Below the pieces are notes generated by a model. That model was given only the letters and a program-made list of their open reading frames with translations, ran no database searches and was not told the DNA's origin. The translations under genes and the position numbers were made by a program. A DNA stretch of 64,000 nt, taken from contig CANKTH010000001.1 of the NCBI GenBank assembly GCA_947486185.1, forward strand, positions 62,001 to 126,000. Reading direction: 5' to 3'. This DNA comes from Deltaproteobacteria bacterium (GTDB lineage Bacteria > Myxococcota_A > UBA796 > SXON01). Shown one piece after another: positions 26,342 through 35,683 of this stretch; the stretch's first letter is position 1; every line of letters starts with the position of its first letter.

Positions 26342-27855
26342 TCACCGATCCTCATCCGCCATGTCGAGGCCGTCGCGCCGTCCATCACCAGGATGCCAAT
26401 CTGATCCAGCTCTTTCCGAAGCGCATCGGCGCGGGTCCAGTCCCTGGCATCGCGCGCTGCGGTGCGCGCTGCCACAAGCGCATCCACCTCGGCGACGGTC
26501 TTGCCCGTCTGGCCGATACGTTTCCGTTTCACTTCCTCAAAAAACGCCGGAGGTGTCGCCGCCCCGATCCCGAGGACCCGGCCCGCCAACCCGAAGGCCT
26601 CCGCCGCCGGCGCCAGCACCGTCGCCCCCTTCGCACGTTTCTTCTTGTCGTTCGCAAAACGGTTGACCGCGCGTACGAGCTCGAAGAGCAGGCCCACCGC
26701 CGCGGCGGTGTTGAAGTCGTCCGACATCACCTCGTGGAAGCGCTCCGGGAAGCGGGAAGCCAGGTCAAACGCCTCCTCTGCGACCGGCCCCAGGTCCCCG
26801 GGCGGAGCGCCAACGCCCAGCTCCAGCACCTCGGCCACGGTCTCCTTCGCCTGATACAAACGGTCCAAGCTGGAGAGCGCGATGTTGTAGCGATCCGGCG
26901 CCCACGGCAAGGGCGAGCGGTAGTGGGTGTCGAGATAGGCGAGGCGCACCGCCTCACAAGGCCCTTGCGCGACGAGATCCCGAATCTGGATCACATTCCC
27001 GATCGACTTCGACATCTTGACAGGTTCACCCTGGTCATTCACCAGGGTCAGGTGACCGTTGTGGAGCCAGTAGGTCGCGAAGGGATGCAGGCCGGTCGCG
27101 CCCTCGGACTGGGCGATCTCGTTCTCATGGTGGGGGAACACCAGATCGATGCCCCCGCCATGGATGTCGAAGCGGTCCCCCAGGTGGCGCCGCGCCATCG
27201 CCGAGCACTCGATGTGCCAGCCCGGGCGCCCCCAACCCCACGGGCTCTCCCACGAGGGCTCTGCGAGGTCGCCTTCGGCGCGCTCCCGCGCCTTCCACAG
27301 CACAAAATCGGCGGCGTGCCGCTTGTTGCCATCGAGCGCCACCCGCTCACCGGCGCGGAGATCCTCGAGCTTCTTGCCCGATAGGCGCCCGTAGCCCTCA
27401 AAGCTCTCCACCGAGAAGAACACATCCCCGTTGTCGGCCCGGTAGGCGTGCCCTCGCTCGACCAGGCGAGCGATGACGTCGACGACATCGGGGATGTGGG
27501 TGGAGACCCGCGGCTCGATGTCGGGTCGGGCGAGCCCCAACGCGTCAAGATCTTCCTCCAACGCGGCGATATACATGGCAGCCAGGGCGAGCGCGGGCAC
27601 ACCGTCCACGCCTGCGCGCTGGATGATCTTGTCGTCCACGTCGGTGTGGTTCCGGACATAGGTGACCTCGTACCCGAGCTCGCGCAGGTACCGGACGATC
27701 ACGTCGAACGCCATCATCGCCCGCGCGTGTCCGATATGGCAGTAGTCGTACACCGTCATCCCGCAGACGTAGATGCCGATATTGCCAGGTTGAAGGGGGG
27801 TCAGCAGCTCGACGCTGCGGGACAAGGTGTTGTAGAGGCGCACCGGGCGAAACAT
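26338..27855 (-). CDS. cysS: Cysteinyl-tRNA synthetase
   Basis: 505 residues from the ATG at 27855; the frame runs slightly further upstream but homology begins at MFRPVRLYNT. It charges tRNA-Cys with cysteine. Class I signatures are YCHIGHARAMM (HIGH) and VKMSKSIGNV (KMSKS). Zinc-site residues appear at YVCGM, WHIECSAM and FPHHENEIAQSE. The C-terminal anticodon-binding helical region is complete. It is coupled to rdgB and divergent from the small secreted protein gene at 27908. Confidence 0.95.
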   Translation of the reverse strand: MFRPVRLYNTLSRSVELLTPLQPGNIGIYVCGMTVYDYCHIGHARAMMAFDVIVRYLRELGYEVTYVRNHTDVDDKIIQRAGVDGVPALALAAMYIAALEEDLDALGLARPDIEPRVSTHIPDVVDVIARLVERGHAYRADNGDVFFSVESFEGYGRLSGKKLEDLRAGERVALDGNKRHAADFVLWKARERAEGDLAEPSWESPWGWGRPGWHIECSAMARRHLGDRFDIHGGGIDLVFPHHENEIAQSEGATGLHPFATYWLHNGHLTLVNDQGEPVKMSKSIGNVIQIRDLVAQGPCEAVRLAYLDTHYRSPLPWAPDRYNIALSSLDRLYQAKETVAEVLELGVGAPPGDLGPVAEEAFDLASRFPERFHEVMSDDFNTAAAVGLLFELVRAVNRFANDKKKRAKGATVLAPAAEAFGLAGRVLGIGAATPPAFFEEVKRKRIGQTGKTVAEVDALVAARTAARDARDWTRADALRKELDQIGILVMDGATASTWRMRIGE

Positions 27856-27907
27856 GGCGCGGGCCTTAGCGCGGTGGGCGGCCGTTCGCACCTGTTAGAC
27901 CACGTCG

Positions 27908-28477
27908 ATGCTGCTCAGATTCTTTCTGCCCACGCTCCTGGTCTCCTCCCTCCTGACCTCCACGGCCCACGCGGCGCCCGGATGGACGGCGGTGCTTCCT
28001 TTTGGTGGCAACCTCTATGTCCGCGACCATCCGGGCCGGGGGGTCGCCTACAGCGTCACCCAGGCGGGTGGCATCACCGGGATCCTGCTCGCCGAACGTG
28101 CCGCGGCGATCGCGCGCGAGCGTGAGGACACCGCCGCAGACCTCCGATTTCAGTTCATGGTTGGCGGTGGCGCTGCGCTGAGCGGGCTCTCCTTCTTCGT
28201 CTCGATCCTGGATGCCAGCCGCATCGACGAGATCGAGGCCGCCCGTGGCGCAGGGCGTGCCTGGACGCCGCCCACCGCGGTCTACGGCCGGGCGGCGACC
28301 CAGCCGGCCACCCACACTGTCACGAGCCGGAGCCCGAGCTTGGTGGCGCCGGGCAGTACGCCAACGCCACTCACGGACGTGGCGCTGGACAAGCTGTGGA
28401 TAACCCCGCCACCTCTTGTGGATAAGCTGGGGACACCGTATGTGGGCCTTTCAGAATTAGGAGACCACAACCCATAG
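27908..28477 (+). CDS. Small exported protein with membrane segment
   Basis: 189 residues. A clear signal peptide (LLRFFLPTLLVSSLLTSTAHA, cut before APGW) is followed by a short domain with YVRDHPGRGVAYSVTQAGGI and GITGILLAE, and by a second hydrophobic stretch (FMVGGGAALSGLSFFVSIL). This resembles DUF5683-type small exported proteins. The last codons contain two perfect DnaA boxes and a degenerate NrdR-like box, so this 3' end also serves the regulatory region of nrdJ. Confidence 0.6.
   Translation: MLLRFFLPTLLVSSLLTSTAHAAPGWTAVLPFGGNLYVRDHPGRGVAYSVTQAGGITGILLAERAAAIAREREDTAADLRFQFMVGGGAALSGLSFFVSILDASRIDEIEAARGAGRAWTPPTAVYGRAATQPATHTVTSRSPSLVAPGSTPTPLTDVALDKLWITPPPLVDKLGTPYVGLSELGDHNP
28395..28425 (+). 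promoter_or_regulatory. Two perfect DnaA boxes
   Basis: TGTGGATAA (the complement of the consensus TTATCCACA) occurs at 28395-28403 and again at 28417-28425, in the same orientation, 22 bases apart, about two helical turns. They lie in the end of the exported-protein gene, 300 bases before nrdJ. In E. coli, DnaA binding to similar boxes regulates nrdAB, so a role in timing ribonucleotide reductase expression is plausible. Confidence 0.6.
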
Positions 28478-28480
28478 TGG
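28433..28480 (+). promoter_or_regulatory. Candidate tandem NrdR boxes
   Basis: The 16-base element at 28465-28480 has CCAC/GTGG arms and fits the NrdR pattern acaCwAtATaTwGtgt at its key C, A, A and G positions. A weaker match at 28433-28448 starts ACAC and has TAT and GG at the right places. Centres are 32 bases apart, the usual spacing of paired NrdR sites before reductase genes. Confidence 0.5.
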
Positions 28481-28510
28481 CGGATCGGCGGATTCCGCGT
28501 GCCGGCACCC

Positions 28511-28538
28511 TTGCGCGCGACACGGCGGTCGGCATAAT
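28511..28538 (+). promoter_or_regulatory. Candidate nrdJ promoter
   Basis: TTGCGC at 28511-28516 and CATAAT at 28533-28538 are separated by 16 bases, just downstream of the NrdR-like boxes. This predicts transcription from about 28545 and a leader of about 175 bases. Confidence 0.4.
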
Positions 28539-28575
28539 AGGAGGGGCCGCCGGCGCTCCTCGCCCGGGCACCCAC

Positions 28576-28588
28576 TGAACGGCGTTCA
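28576..28588. promoter_or_regulatory. Palindrome TGAACGGCGTTCA in the nrdJ leader
   Basis: A perfect palindrome with a central G. It resembles LexA-type GAAC/GTTC sites but has a three-base spacer between GAAC and GTTC, one less than usual, so the assignment is tentative. Confidence 0.35.
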
Positions 28589-28627
28589 TCCCCATGAGCG
28601 CCGTATCTGGGTCTATTTGTGATCTCC

Positions 28628-28646
28628 CTCCTCCTCCTCCTCCTCC
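28628..28646 (+). repeat. CTC trinucleotide tract in the nrdJ leader
   Basis: About six tandem CTC units lie about 80 bases before the nrdJ start. They are complementary to GGAG-type ribosome-binding sites, so pairing with the nrdJ GGAG at about 28710 is conceivable. Confidence 0.6.
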
Positions 28647-28721
28647 TCCCTGCCCGCCCGCTGATCCCCGATCCGCCCCACCGAGCCACGCGCTCGAAGC
28701 CCGCCACCCCGGAGCCCAACC

Positions 28722-31700
28722 GTGTTTCTTGCCCGCCGTTTCACTCAGGGCCTCAGCTCGCCCTATGACGCCTTCGAGTTCGTCTCCCGCCGCTCGGAGA
28801 TCCGCAACCCCGATGGCACCGTGGTTTTCGAGAACAACGACGTCAAGGTGCCGGCCGGCTGGAGCCAGGTCGCGGTTGACATCCTCGCCCAGAAGTACCT
28901 TCGCAAAGCCGGCGTGCCCGCGGCAACCCGGCCGGTAGCGGAGCCCGGCGTGCCCGGCTGGTTGTGCCGCCGTGAGCCCGACCCGGACGCCCTCGCCGCC
29001 TTGCCCGCCCCCGACCGGGTCACCGGAGAGCGTGACGCGCGCCAGGTTTTTGACCGGCTTGCGGGCTGCTGGACGTGGTGGGGCCGCTCTTACGGCCTGT
29101 TCAGCACCGACGAAGACGCGCGCACCTTCTACGACGAGCTCCGCTACATGCTGGCGGCGCAGCTCGCGGCCCCCAACTCGCCCCAGTGGTTCAACACCGG
29201 GCTCCACTGGGCCTACGGCCTGGATGGTCCGGCGCAAGGCCACTATTTTGTCGACGAGGCCACCGACAGCGTCACCGCGTCGACCTCCTCCTACGCGCGC
29301 CCGCAGCCAAGCGCCTGCTTCATCCAGTCGGTCACCGACGACCTGGTCAACGAAGGCGGCATCATGGATCTTTGGACCCGTGAGGCCCGGCTTTTCAAGT
29401 ATGGCTCCGGCACGGGGACCAATTTCAGTCGCCTCCGCGGAGAGGGTGAGCGGCTGTCCGGAGGCGGTCGCTCCTCCGGCCTGATGAGCTTCTTGCGGAT
29501 CGGCGATCGGGCGGCCGGCGCGATCAAAAGCGGTGGCACCACCCGACGCGCGGCCAAGATGGTCTGCCTTGACCTGGATCATCCCGACGTCGAGCGATTC
29601 ATTGATTGGAAGGTCACCGAGGAACAGAAGGTCGCGGCCCTCGTCACCGGCAGCCGGATCCTCCACGACCAGCTCAACAAGGTGCTCGTCGCCTGCCGCA
29701 ACACCGACCTCGACGGCACACGGCGCTTCGACGCGAGGCACAACGCGGAGCTTCGCCGGGTGGTCCGGGAGTCACGTACGCTCTGCGTGCCCGACAACTA
29801 CCTCGTGCGCGCGGTGCAGTGGGCGCGCCAGGGCTTCACCGAGCTCGAGGTCGACACCTGGTCCACCGACTGGGACGGCGAGGGCTACGGCACGGTATCG
29901 GGCCAGAACTCCAACAATTCCTTGCGTGTTCCCGACCGTTTCATGGACGCGATGTTGCGGGACGAGAGCTGGCATCTCACCCGCCGCACCGACGGCAAGG
30001 TGGTCAAACGGGTGCCGGCGCGGGAGCTCTGGCAACGGATCACGGCGGCCGCTTGGGCGTGCGCGGACCCCGGGGTTCAGTTCGACTCGACGATCAACGA
30101 CTGGCACACCTGCCCGGCCGACGGGCGGATCAACGCGTCCAATCCGTGCTCCGAGTACATGTTCCTCGACGACACCGCCTGTAATCTGGCGTCGTTGAAC
30201 CTGCTGAAATTCTACGATCCCGCCACCGGCGTGTTCGACGTCGAGGCCTACCGACACGCCTGCGCGCTCTGGACCATCGTGCTCGAGATCAGCGTGGGCA
30301 TGGCGCAGTACCCGAGCCGGCAGATCGCCCGGTTGTCCTATGATTTTCGCACGCTGGGCCTAGGCTACGCCAACCTCGGCGCCCTGCTGATGGTGATGGG
30401 CGTGCCGTATGACAGCGCCCGCGGCCGGGGCGTCTCTGGGGCGCTCACCGCCCTGATGACCGGCGAGGCCTACAGCATGAGCGCAAAAATGGCGCAGGCG
30501 CGCTCCACTTTTACGGGTTTCGCCCGCAACCGGGACGCTATGCTCCGGGTCATCCGTAACCACCGCCGCGCGGCCTGGTCGGAGACCGACGGCTACGAAG
30601 GGTTGAGCATCCGGCCGGTGCCGCTCGATGCCGAGCAGGTCCCCGGCGAGCTTCTGCTCGCGGCGCGCCGCTCCTGGGATGAGGCGCTGGCCCTCGGGGA
30701 GCTCCATGGCTACCGAAACGCCCAGGTCACCGTGATCGCCCCGACCGGCACGATCGGGCTGGTGATGGACTGCGACACCACCGGCATCGAGCCCGACTAC
30801 GCGCTGGTCAAGTTCAAGAAGCTGGCGGGTGGCGGTTACTTCAAGATCGTCAACGAGTCGGTGCCGCCCGCGCTCCGTCGCCTCGGCTACTCCGATGACG
30901 CCTCCCGGGCGATCATCGATTATGCCCGGGGACGCGGCACTTTACGCGGGGCCCCCGGCATCAACCACCAGAGCCTCCGTGCCCGTGGCTTTGACGACGA
31001 AGCGCTCGCGCGGCTCGAGCAGGCCCTACCGACCGCCTTCAACATCAAGTTCGTGTTCAACCGCCACGCGCTGGGCACCGCGTTTTGTACCAAGACCCTT
31101 GGCTTATCTGCGCGTCAGCTCTCCGACCCCACGCTCGACCTGCTCACGGTGCTCGGGTACAGCCAGAGCCAGATTGACGACGCCAACGCCTGGGCCTGCG
31201 GAACGATGACGCTGGAGGGTGCGCCGGGCCTCGCGGACGCCCACCTGCCCATCTTCGACTGCGCCAACCGTTGCGGCACCATCGGCCGCAGGTTCATCTC
31301 GGCCGACGCCCACATCCGCATGATGGCCGCTGCGCAGCCCTTCATCTCGGGCGCCATCTCGAAGACCATCAACATGCCGAACGAGGCGACGGTCGCCGAC
31401 GTACACTCGGCGTACTTGCTGGCGTGGCGCCTGGCGCTCAAGGCGATTGCGCTCTATCGGGACGGCTCGAAGCTCTCTCAGCCCTTGGCCTCCGCCTCCG
31501 CCGATGAGCTCTTTTCCGCGTTGGACGCGCCTCTCCCTGAGAGCCACGGGAACATGGATGCCCCGTCCGCCCCGCCCGCGAACCCCGAACCGCCCGCGCA
31601 GCAGGTCGCCCAGATCGCCGAGCGGATGGTCGTGCGCTATCTCGCGCGGCGTCGGCGCCTCCCGGATCGCCGCCGCGGCTACACCCAGAAGGCGGTGATC

Positions 31701-32435
31701 GGCGGACACAAGGTCTTCTTGCGCACCGGCGAGTACACCGACGGCGCGCTCGGCGAGATCTTCGTGGACATGCACAAGGAGGGGGCGGCCTTCCGGAGCT
31801 TGATGAACTGTTTTGCCATCGCGGTGTCGATGGGGCTGCAGCACGGTGTGCCGCTGGAGAAGTTCGTCGATCAGTTCTTGTTCAGCCGGTTCGAGCCCAA
31901 TGGCCCCGTTCAGGGCCACTCGCGGATCAAGATGGCCACTTCGGTGATCGACTACATCTTCCGGGAGCTCGCGATCAACTACCTTGGCCGCGATGATCTG
32001 GCACACGTGGACCCTGACGCCCTGCGACATGACGCGATGCACTCCGACGGGGACATGCCCACCTGGAGCGACGAAGAAGAGTTGGCGGCGTCGATCGAGG
32101 TGGAGGCCCAGCCGGTCCCCGCGGCTCCTCCCGCCGCGATTGAGACCAGAGCTCCTGAGTCTCTCGACGCGAGCCCGCTGACGCCCGAGCTCCGGAGCGC
32201 GCAGCTCTCTATGGTCATCGCAGCGGCGGTCCTCAAGAATGTCGAGCTGGAAGCTGGAAGTGTCGCGCATGCGGGGGCGGGGTTCGTCACGAATGGCCGC
32301 GCCGCCGCGATGCGTGACGCCCGCGCAAAGGGCTACGAGGGGGACTGCTGCCCTGAGTGTGGCGCGATGACGATGGTACGTAACGGAACCTGCCTCAAGT
32401 GCCTGACCTGTGGCAGCACGAGCGGCTGTTCCTGA
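28722..32435 (+). CDS. nrdJ: Adenosylcobalamin-dependent ribonucleotide reductase, class II
   Basis: 1237 residues from GTG (GGAG seven bases ahead). It makes deoxyribonucleotides using coenzyme B12 radical chemistry, independent of oxygen. Family landmarks are [67 protein letters not shown] and [20 protein letters not shown]. The C-terminus ends in a zinc-ribbon-like CPECGAM...[14 protein letters not shown], providing the terminal cysteines. The long form with a C-terminal extension is known in several bacterial phyla. Candidate DnaA and NrdR sites lie upstream. No class I genes are in the window. Confidence 0.95.
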   Translation: MFLARRFTQGLSSPYDAFEFVSRRSEIRNPDGTVVFENNDVKVPAGWSQVAVDILAQKYLRKAGVPAATRPVAEPGVPGWLCRREPDPDALAALPAPDRVTGERDARQVFDRLAGCWTWWGRSYGLFSTDEDARTFYDELRYMLAAQLAAPNSPQWFNTGLHWAYGLDGPAQGHYFVDEATDSVTASTSSYARPQPSACFIQSVTDDLVNEGGIMDLWTREARLFKYGSGTGTNFSRLRGEGERLSGGGRSSGLMSFLRIGDRAAGAIKSGGTTRRAAKMVCLDLDHPDVERFIDWKVTEEQKVAALVTGSRILHDQLNKVLVACRNTDLDGTRRFDARHNAELRRVVRESRTLCVPDNYLVRAVQWARQGFTELEVDTWSTDWDGEGYGTVSGQNSNNSLRVPDRFMDAMLRDESWHLTRRTDGKVVKRVPARELWQRITAAAWACADPGVQFDSTINDWHTCPADGRINASNPCSEYMFLDDTACNLASLNLLKFYDPATGVFDVEAYRHACALWTIVLEISVGMAQYPSRQIARLSYDFRTLGLGYANLGALLMVMGVPYDSARGRGVSGALTALMTGEAYSMSAKMAQARSTFTGFARNRDAMLRVIRNHRRAAWSETDGYEGLSIRPVPLDAEQVPGELLLAARRSWDEALALGELHGYRNAQVTVIAPTGTIGLVMDCDTTGIEPDYALVKFKKLAGGGYFKIVNESVPPALRRLGYSDDASRAIIDYARGRGTLRGAPGINHQSLRARGFDDEALARLEQALPTAFNIKFVFNRHALGTAFCTKTLGLSARQLSDPTLDLLTVLGYSQSQIDDANAWACGTMTLEGAPGLADAHLPIFDCANRCGTIGRRFISADAHIRMMAAAQPFISGAISKTINMPNEATVADVHSAYLLAWRLALKAIALYRDGSKLSQPLASASADELFSALDAPLPESHGNMDAPSAPPANPEPPAQQVAQIAERMVVRYLARRRRLPDRRRGYTQKAVIGGHKVFLRTGEYTDGALGEIFVDMHKEGAAFRSLMNCFAIAVSMGLQHGVPLEKFVDQFLFSRFEPNGPVQGHSRIKMATSVIDYIFRELAINYLGRDDLAHVDPDALRHDAMHSDGDMPTWSDEEELAASIEVEAQPVPAAPPAAIETRAPESLDASPLTPELRSAQLSMVIAAAVLKNVELEAGSVAHAGAGFVTNGRAAAMRDARAKGYEGDCCPECGAMTMVRNGTCLKCLTCGSTSGCS

Positions 32436-32445
32436 CACGAGCATC

Positions 32446-34851
32446 GTGCGCTTCGGCGCTCCGCTGACCGCGCTCCTCGCCGTGCTTGCGGCGGGGGTAG
32501 CGGTCGGTGGTCTGTCGGGCGCGAGCGCGATCGGTACGGGCGATACGTTGCCGACCACCATCTGGTCGTTGGCGTGGCCGGCCGGGCCGCTCTGGCGCGA
32601 GGGTCTGAGCACGACGCTCCTCGCCTTTCCGGAGGGCGGCCGGGTGCTGCCGGAGCTGGGCGTAGAAGGCCTGCTGCTAGCGCCCGTGACGTGGGTCTTT
32701 GGGGCAACGATCGCCTGGAACCTACTTTTTTTTGTGCGCGTCGCCGCCGGCGCGTTTGGTGGCGCCCTCCTGGCCCGGCGGGCGGGAGGCTCTCCCCTCT
32801 GGGGCCTGGCCACCGGGCTCTGCCCCGCCTGGCTGTCCACCGTCGACGAAGCCGGCGCCGGCGCGATGGCCTGGGTGCCCCTGGCGCTCCACCTGCTCAG
32901 CGGCGACCGCGGCCACTCCGGCCGCCGCGCGCTCGTCGCAGGACTCCTCTGCGCCACGGCGCCCAGCACCGGCTTCGCCGTGCTTGTGGGCCTCGCGATA
33001 CTCAGTCCCCTTCCCGGCGCACCGAAGACCCCCTGGTGGACCTGGAATCCGGTTCGAATCGCCGCCGTCTTCTGCTCCTTCAACCTGGCTTGGTGGCTTT
33101 GGGCGCTGATGGCGGATCCGCTCTGGGCCCAGAGCGCGGCGGCGCTCTGGGGTGACGTGGCGGAGCTGCCACGGGGGGGGACGCTGCTCGGCGCCCTGGG
33201 CCTGGGACAGGGGCCCCGCTGGGGCAGCCCGCTCCTGTTGATCGGCCTCTACCCGCTCTTTCGCCCCCGGGACGCCCTCGCGCGCCGGGCCGGGCTGCTG
33301 GTGCTGGTCGGCGTGCTGTTGGCGCTCGGCGGCGCGCTGTCGGTGAGCGGGGAGCCCTGGGTGGTCAACGGCCGACAGCTGCCGTTGCCGGCGCTCCTCA
33401 TGGTGTCCTTCCCGCCCTTTTCTGCAGCTTCCGAGGTCGTCCGTTACGGGTCGCTCGCATTTGTCGGGGTAGCGCTCCTCGGTGCCCGAATCCCGGCCTT
33501 CGCCCCGCTCTGTCTGGCTCTCCTGCTCTTGAATCCCTGGCCCGGGCGTTCGCCGACGCCCGCGCCCGTGGATCTGCCGGGGCCCCGCTTCATCTGGCCG
33601 ATCGAGTCGCGAAACCTGGCTTTGTGGAGGCAGACCACCGACGGCGTGCCCGTGTCGAGCTCCCCGGAGCGCGGGACCAGCCACGGGGTCGCCGCGCTCG
33701 TGGGGGAGCCCAGCTGGAGCCTCGCCGCCCTCCAGGAGCTGCTGCAGAAGTCGGGGTTCTCCTCGGTCGTGCTCGATCTCGACGCCGCGGAGGGCCAGGC
33801 CGCAGAGCTCCGGCTCCTCCTTGGACCGACTCCCTCGATCGCGGGCGCCTCGTGGCCGGCGGTCGATCTGCAAGCCTCGAGCTTCAACCCACGCAAATCG
33901 GTTCCGATGCTCCCCGACACGGCCGGGCGCCTTCCGGCAAGCTGGAACGAGACCGACCCTGACCTCCAGGCACTGCTGGATCCGACGCTCTTCGATCGAG
34001 CGCTGACCCGCCTCACCCTCTATCGTTCGGCGGACGGCGACAACTGGGAAAAGATCGGCGATATTGCCCATTCATTGACTTCACTCGGCGTGAGCGTGCA
34101 CCACGATTCGGGTGAGGAGGTGTTGCTCATCAGCAGCATGGTGTCGCTGCCGCTGGAGCTGGGGCCGACGATGCCGCCGCTCCACTCTGCCGCGGTGGTG
34201 GCGATCACCAGCACCGACCTCGAACAGTTTGGCGCCCGATTCTATTGGCTGGACGACCGGCTCGCAGTGATTGACAGTCAGATCGACAGTGTACCGACCG
34301 AGGGCTCGGGGGCCCGCCTCGAGCTCACGTCGTGGATCCGCACCGGCGGCTTGGGAATCAACCCGGTCGCGCTCTCCGGAGTACATCCGGTGGTCCTGGC
34401 GCCCCTCCTCACCGGGGGTAAGCTTGGACCTCCAAGCCTGATTTATTCGGCGCCGTGGCTCGCCGATCCGGTGCGGGTGGGACCCTTCCTCTACTACACC
34501 GAGCTCTCGCCTACCCGCGCGCCCGCGGTGGTCATCGCGGAGGCGACGGACGCGGGTTACACGCCGATCTCTCGCCTCGAAGGCCTGACCGTCCCGCATG
34601 TTTGGCGTGACGGAGCGCGCTGGCGGCTCCTGGCCCACGGGCCGGGCGCCGGACGGAGGCTCACGGTGGTCCAGAGCGTGTCGGAAGACGGCCGCGTATG
34701 GAGCCCACCGACCCTGGTGAGCGCGTTCACCGACACCGCCCAGTGCGAGAGCCCCGTCGCAACCCGCTTTCGTGGCGGCTATGTGCTGGCGTGCTCCGCG
34801 CGGACCGGCAACCTGGCCCAGATCGAAGAGGCCCCGGGCGATCCGCGTTGA
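32446..34851 (+). CDS. Polytopic membrane protein with Asp-box extracytoplasmic domain
   Basis: 801 residues from a GTG ten bases after nrdJ (weak ribosome-binding site). Residues 1-370 contain about ten hydrophobic helices (for example ALLAVLAAGVAVGGL and LLVLVGVLLALGGAL), like GT-C-type membrane glycosyltransferases. The C-terminal 430 residues are soluble and contain two Asp-box motifs, YRSADGDNWEKIGD and VSEDGRVWSPPTLVS, the S-x-D-x-G-x-x-W signature of sialidase-type beta-propellers. The combination is unusual. The propeller may bind or hydrolyse a glycan; no catalytic residues were identified. Confidence 0.7.
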   Translation: MRFGAPLTALLAVLAAGVAVGGLSGASAIGTGDTLPTTIWSLAWPAGPLWREGLSTTLLAFPEGGRVLPELGVEGLLLAPVTWVFGATIAWNLLFFVRVAAGAFGGALLARRAGGSPLWGLATGLCPAWLSTVDEAGAGAMAWVPLALHLLSGDRGHSGRRALVAGLLCATAPSTGFAVLVGLAILSPLPGAPKTPWWTWNPVRIAAVFCSFNLAWWLWALMADPLWAQSAAALWGDVAELPRGGTLLGALGLGQGPRWGSPLLLIGLYPLFRPRDALARRAGLLVLVGVLLALGGALSVSGEPWVVNGRQLPLPALLMVSFPPFSAASEVVRYGSLAFVGVALLGARIPAFAPLCLALLLLNPWPGRSPTPAPVDLPGPRFIWPIESRNLALWRQTTDGVPVSSSPERGTSHGVAALVGEPSWSLAALQELLQKSGFSSVVLDLDAAEGQAAELRLLLGPTPSIAGASWPAVDLQASSFNPRKSVPMLPDTAGRLPASWNETDPDLQALLDPTLFDRALTRLTLYRSADGDNWEKIGDIAHSLTSLGVSVHHDSGEEVLLISSMVSLPLELGPTMPPLHSAAVVAITSTDLEQFGARFYWLDDRLAVIDSQIDSVPTEGSGARLELTSWIRTGGLGINPVALSGVHPVVLAPLLTGGKLGPPSLIYSAPWLADPVRVGPFLYYTELSPTRAPAVVIAEATDAGYTPISRLEGLTVPHVWRDGARWRLLAHGPGAGRRLTVVQSVSEDGRVWSPPTLVSAFTDTAQCESPVATRFRGGYVLACSARTGNLAQIEEAPGDPR

Positions 34852-35062
34852 ACCTTTACTTCAACGGGGCGGTGGGAGCGCCCGAACGGTCGAAGGAGCC
34901 GGCTCTCCATGTTGGACACCAGACCCGGCGCTGGACCCGCCACTCGTTCGCCACCACGGCTCCACCACCAGGGCCCCGGAAGCCACCGCCCCTCGTAAGC
35001 GAGCCCTAGCGCGTGGACACCACGGACCCTCGCCCCGTGACCCTCACGGCCCGCAGGAGCGC

Positions 35063-35545
35063 TCAGTCACGCCCCGGCTGCTGGGTGGCCAGCCCTGTAC
35101 GCTCGGCCGCCAACGCTACCGCAAATGCCGCCAACCAACGCGCCACCAGCTCGCGCTCATCGCCCGAAAGTCCGGATAACGACGCCAACATCGCCGCCTC
35201 CACCGTGCCGCTTCCGCAGTCCGCCACCGCCTGACCGTCCGTGGTCACGATCAGATGGCTGCGCCGCGCATCCCCCGCGTCGCGCGACCGGGCCACGAGC
35301 CCGTGCTCACCCAGTCGTTTGAGGATGCCGGTGAGCGTGCTCGGGTGCACCCGCGCGGCCTCCGCGATCGCGCTCGCCGAGATACCTGGCTTATACGCTA
35401 CAATCTTGAGCACCATACGCTGGGGGCCGGTCACCCCGAGCATCCGGATCATCCGCTTGGAGAGCTTCTCCAGTTGGTGGTTGGCCCCCCAGAGCAACCC
35501 GAGGAAACGCGCGGCGTCAGGCGCCGGAGCTAGGGTGGGATTCAT
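35063..35545 (-). CDS. MarR-family transcriptional regulator
   Basis: 160 residues from the ATG at 35545 (GGAG five bases ahead); a longer frame upstream has no homology. The winged helix-turn-helix is visible as QRMVLKIVAYKPGISASAIA, VHPSTLTGILKRLGEHGLVA (recognition helix) and the wing RSRDAGDARRSHLIVTTDG. MarR proteins are dimeric repressors released by small ligands. It is divergent from the serine hydrolase gene, with 138 bases between start codons, and probably controls that gene and itself. Confidence 0.9.
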   Translation of the reverse strand: MNPTLAPAPDAARFLGLLWGANHQLEKLSKRMIRMLGVTGPQRMVLKIVAYKPGISASAIAEAARVHPSTLTGILKRLGEHGLVARSRDAGDARRSHLIVTTDGQAVADCGSGTVEAAMLASLSGLSGDERELVARWLAAFAVALAAERTGLATQQPGRD

Positions 35546-35683
35546 GCTCGCTCCGTCAACATCGTAGCCGGCGGGCAACTCTCGTGACGCCGGATTGGAT
35601 CGTTTTTCTGGGCGAAGGCGTATGGTGACGTACACCACGTCTCGCGCGCTCCAGGGGCGAAGCGTGGGGTTAGCCTCCAGCGC

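Noticed and set aside
33040..33065. GGTTCGAATC-like string resembling a tRNA T-arm
   Set aside because: There is no matching acceptor stem or anticodon arm, and it lies in the coding frame of the Asp-box membrane protein.
31104..33083. 659-codon minus-strand open frame
   Set aside because: It spans the end of nrdJ and the start of the next plus-strand gene, both well supported; no domain is visible in it.
34852..35062. Possible small gene between the Asp-box protein and the MarR gene
   Set aside because: Short frames here have low-complexity composition and no ribosome-binding site; I see nothing else in the 211 bases.
35624..35636. GGTG/CACC palindrome between the MarR and serine hydrolase genes
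   Set aside because: The position suits a MarR operator, but four-base arms with an asymmetric centre are too common to call.
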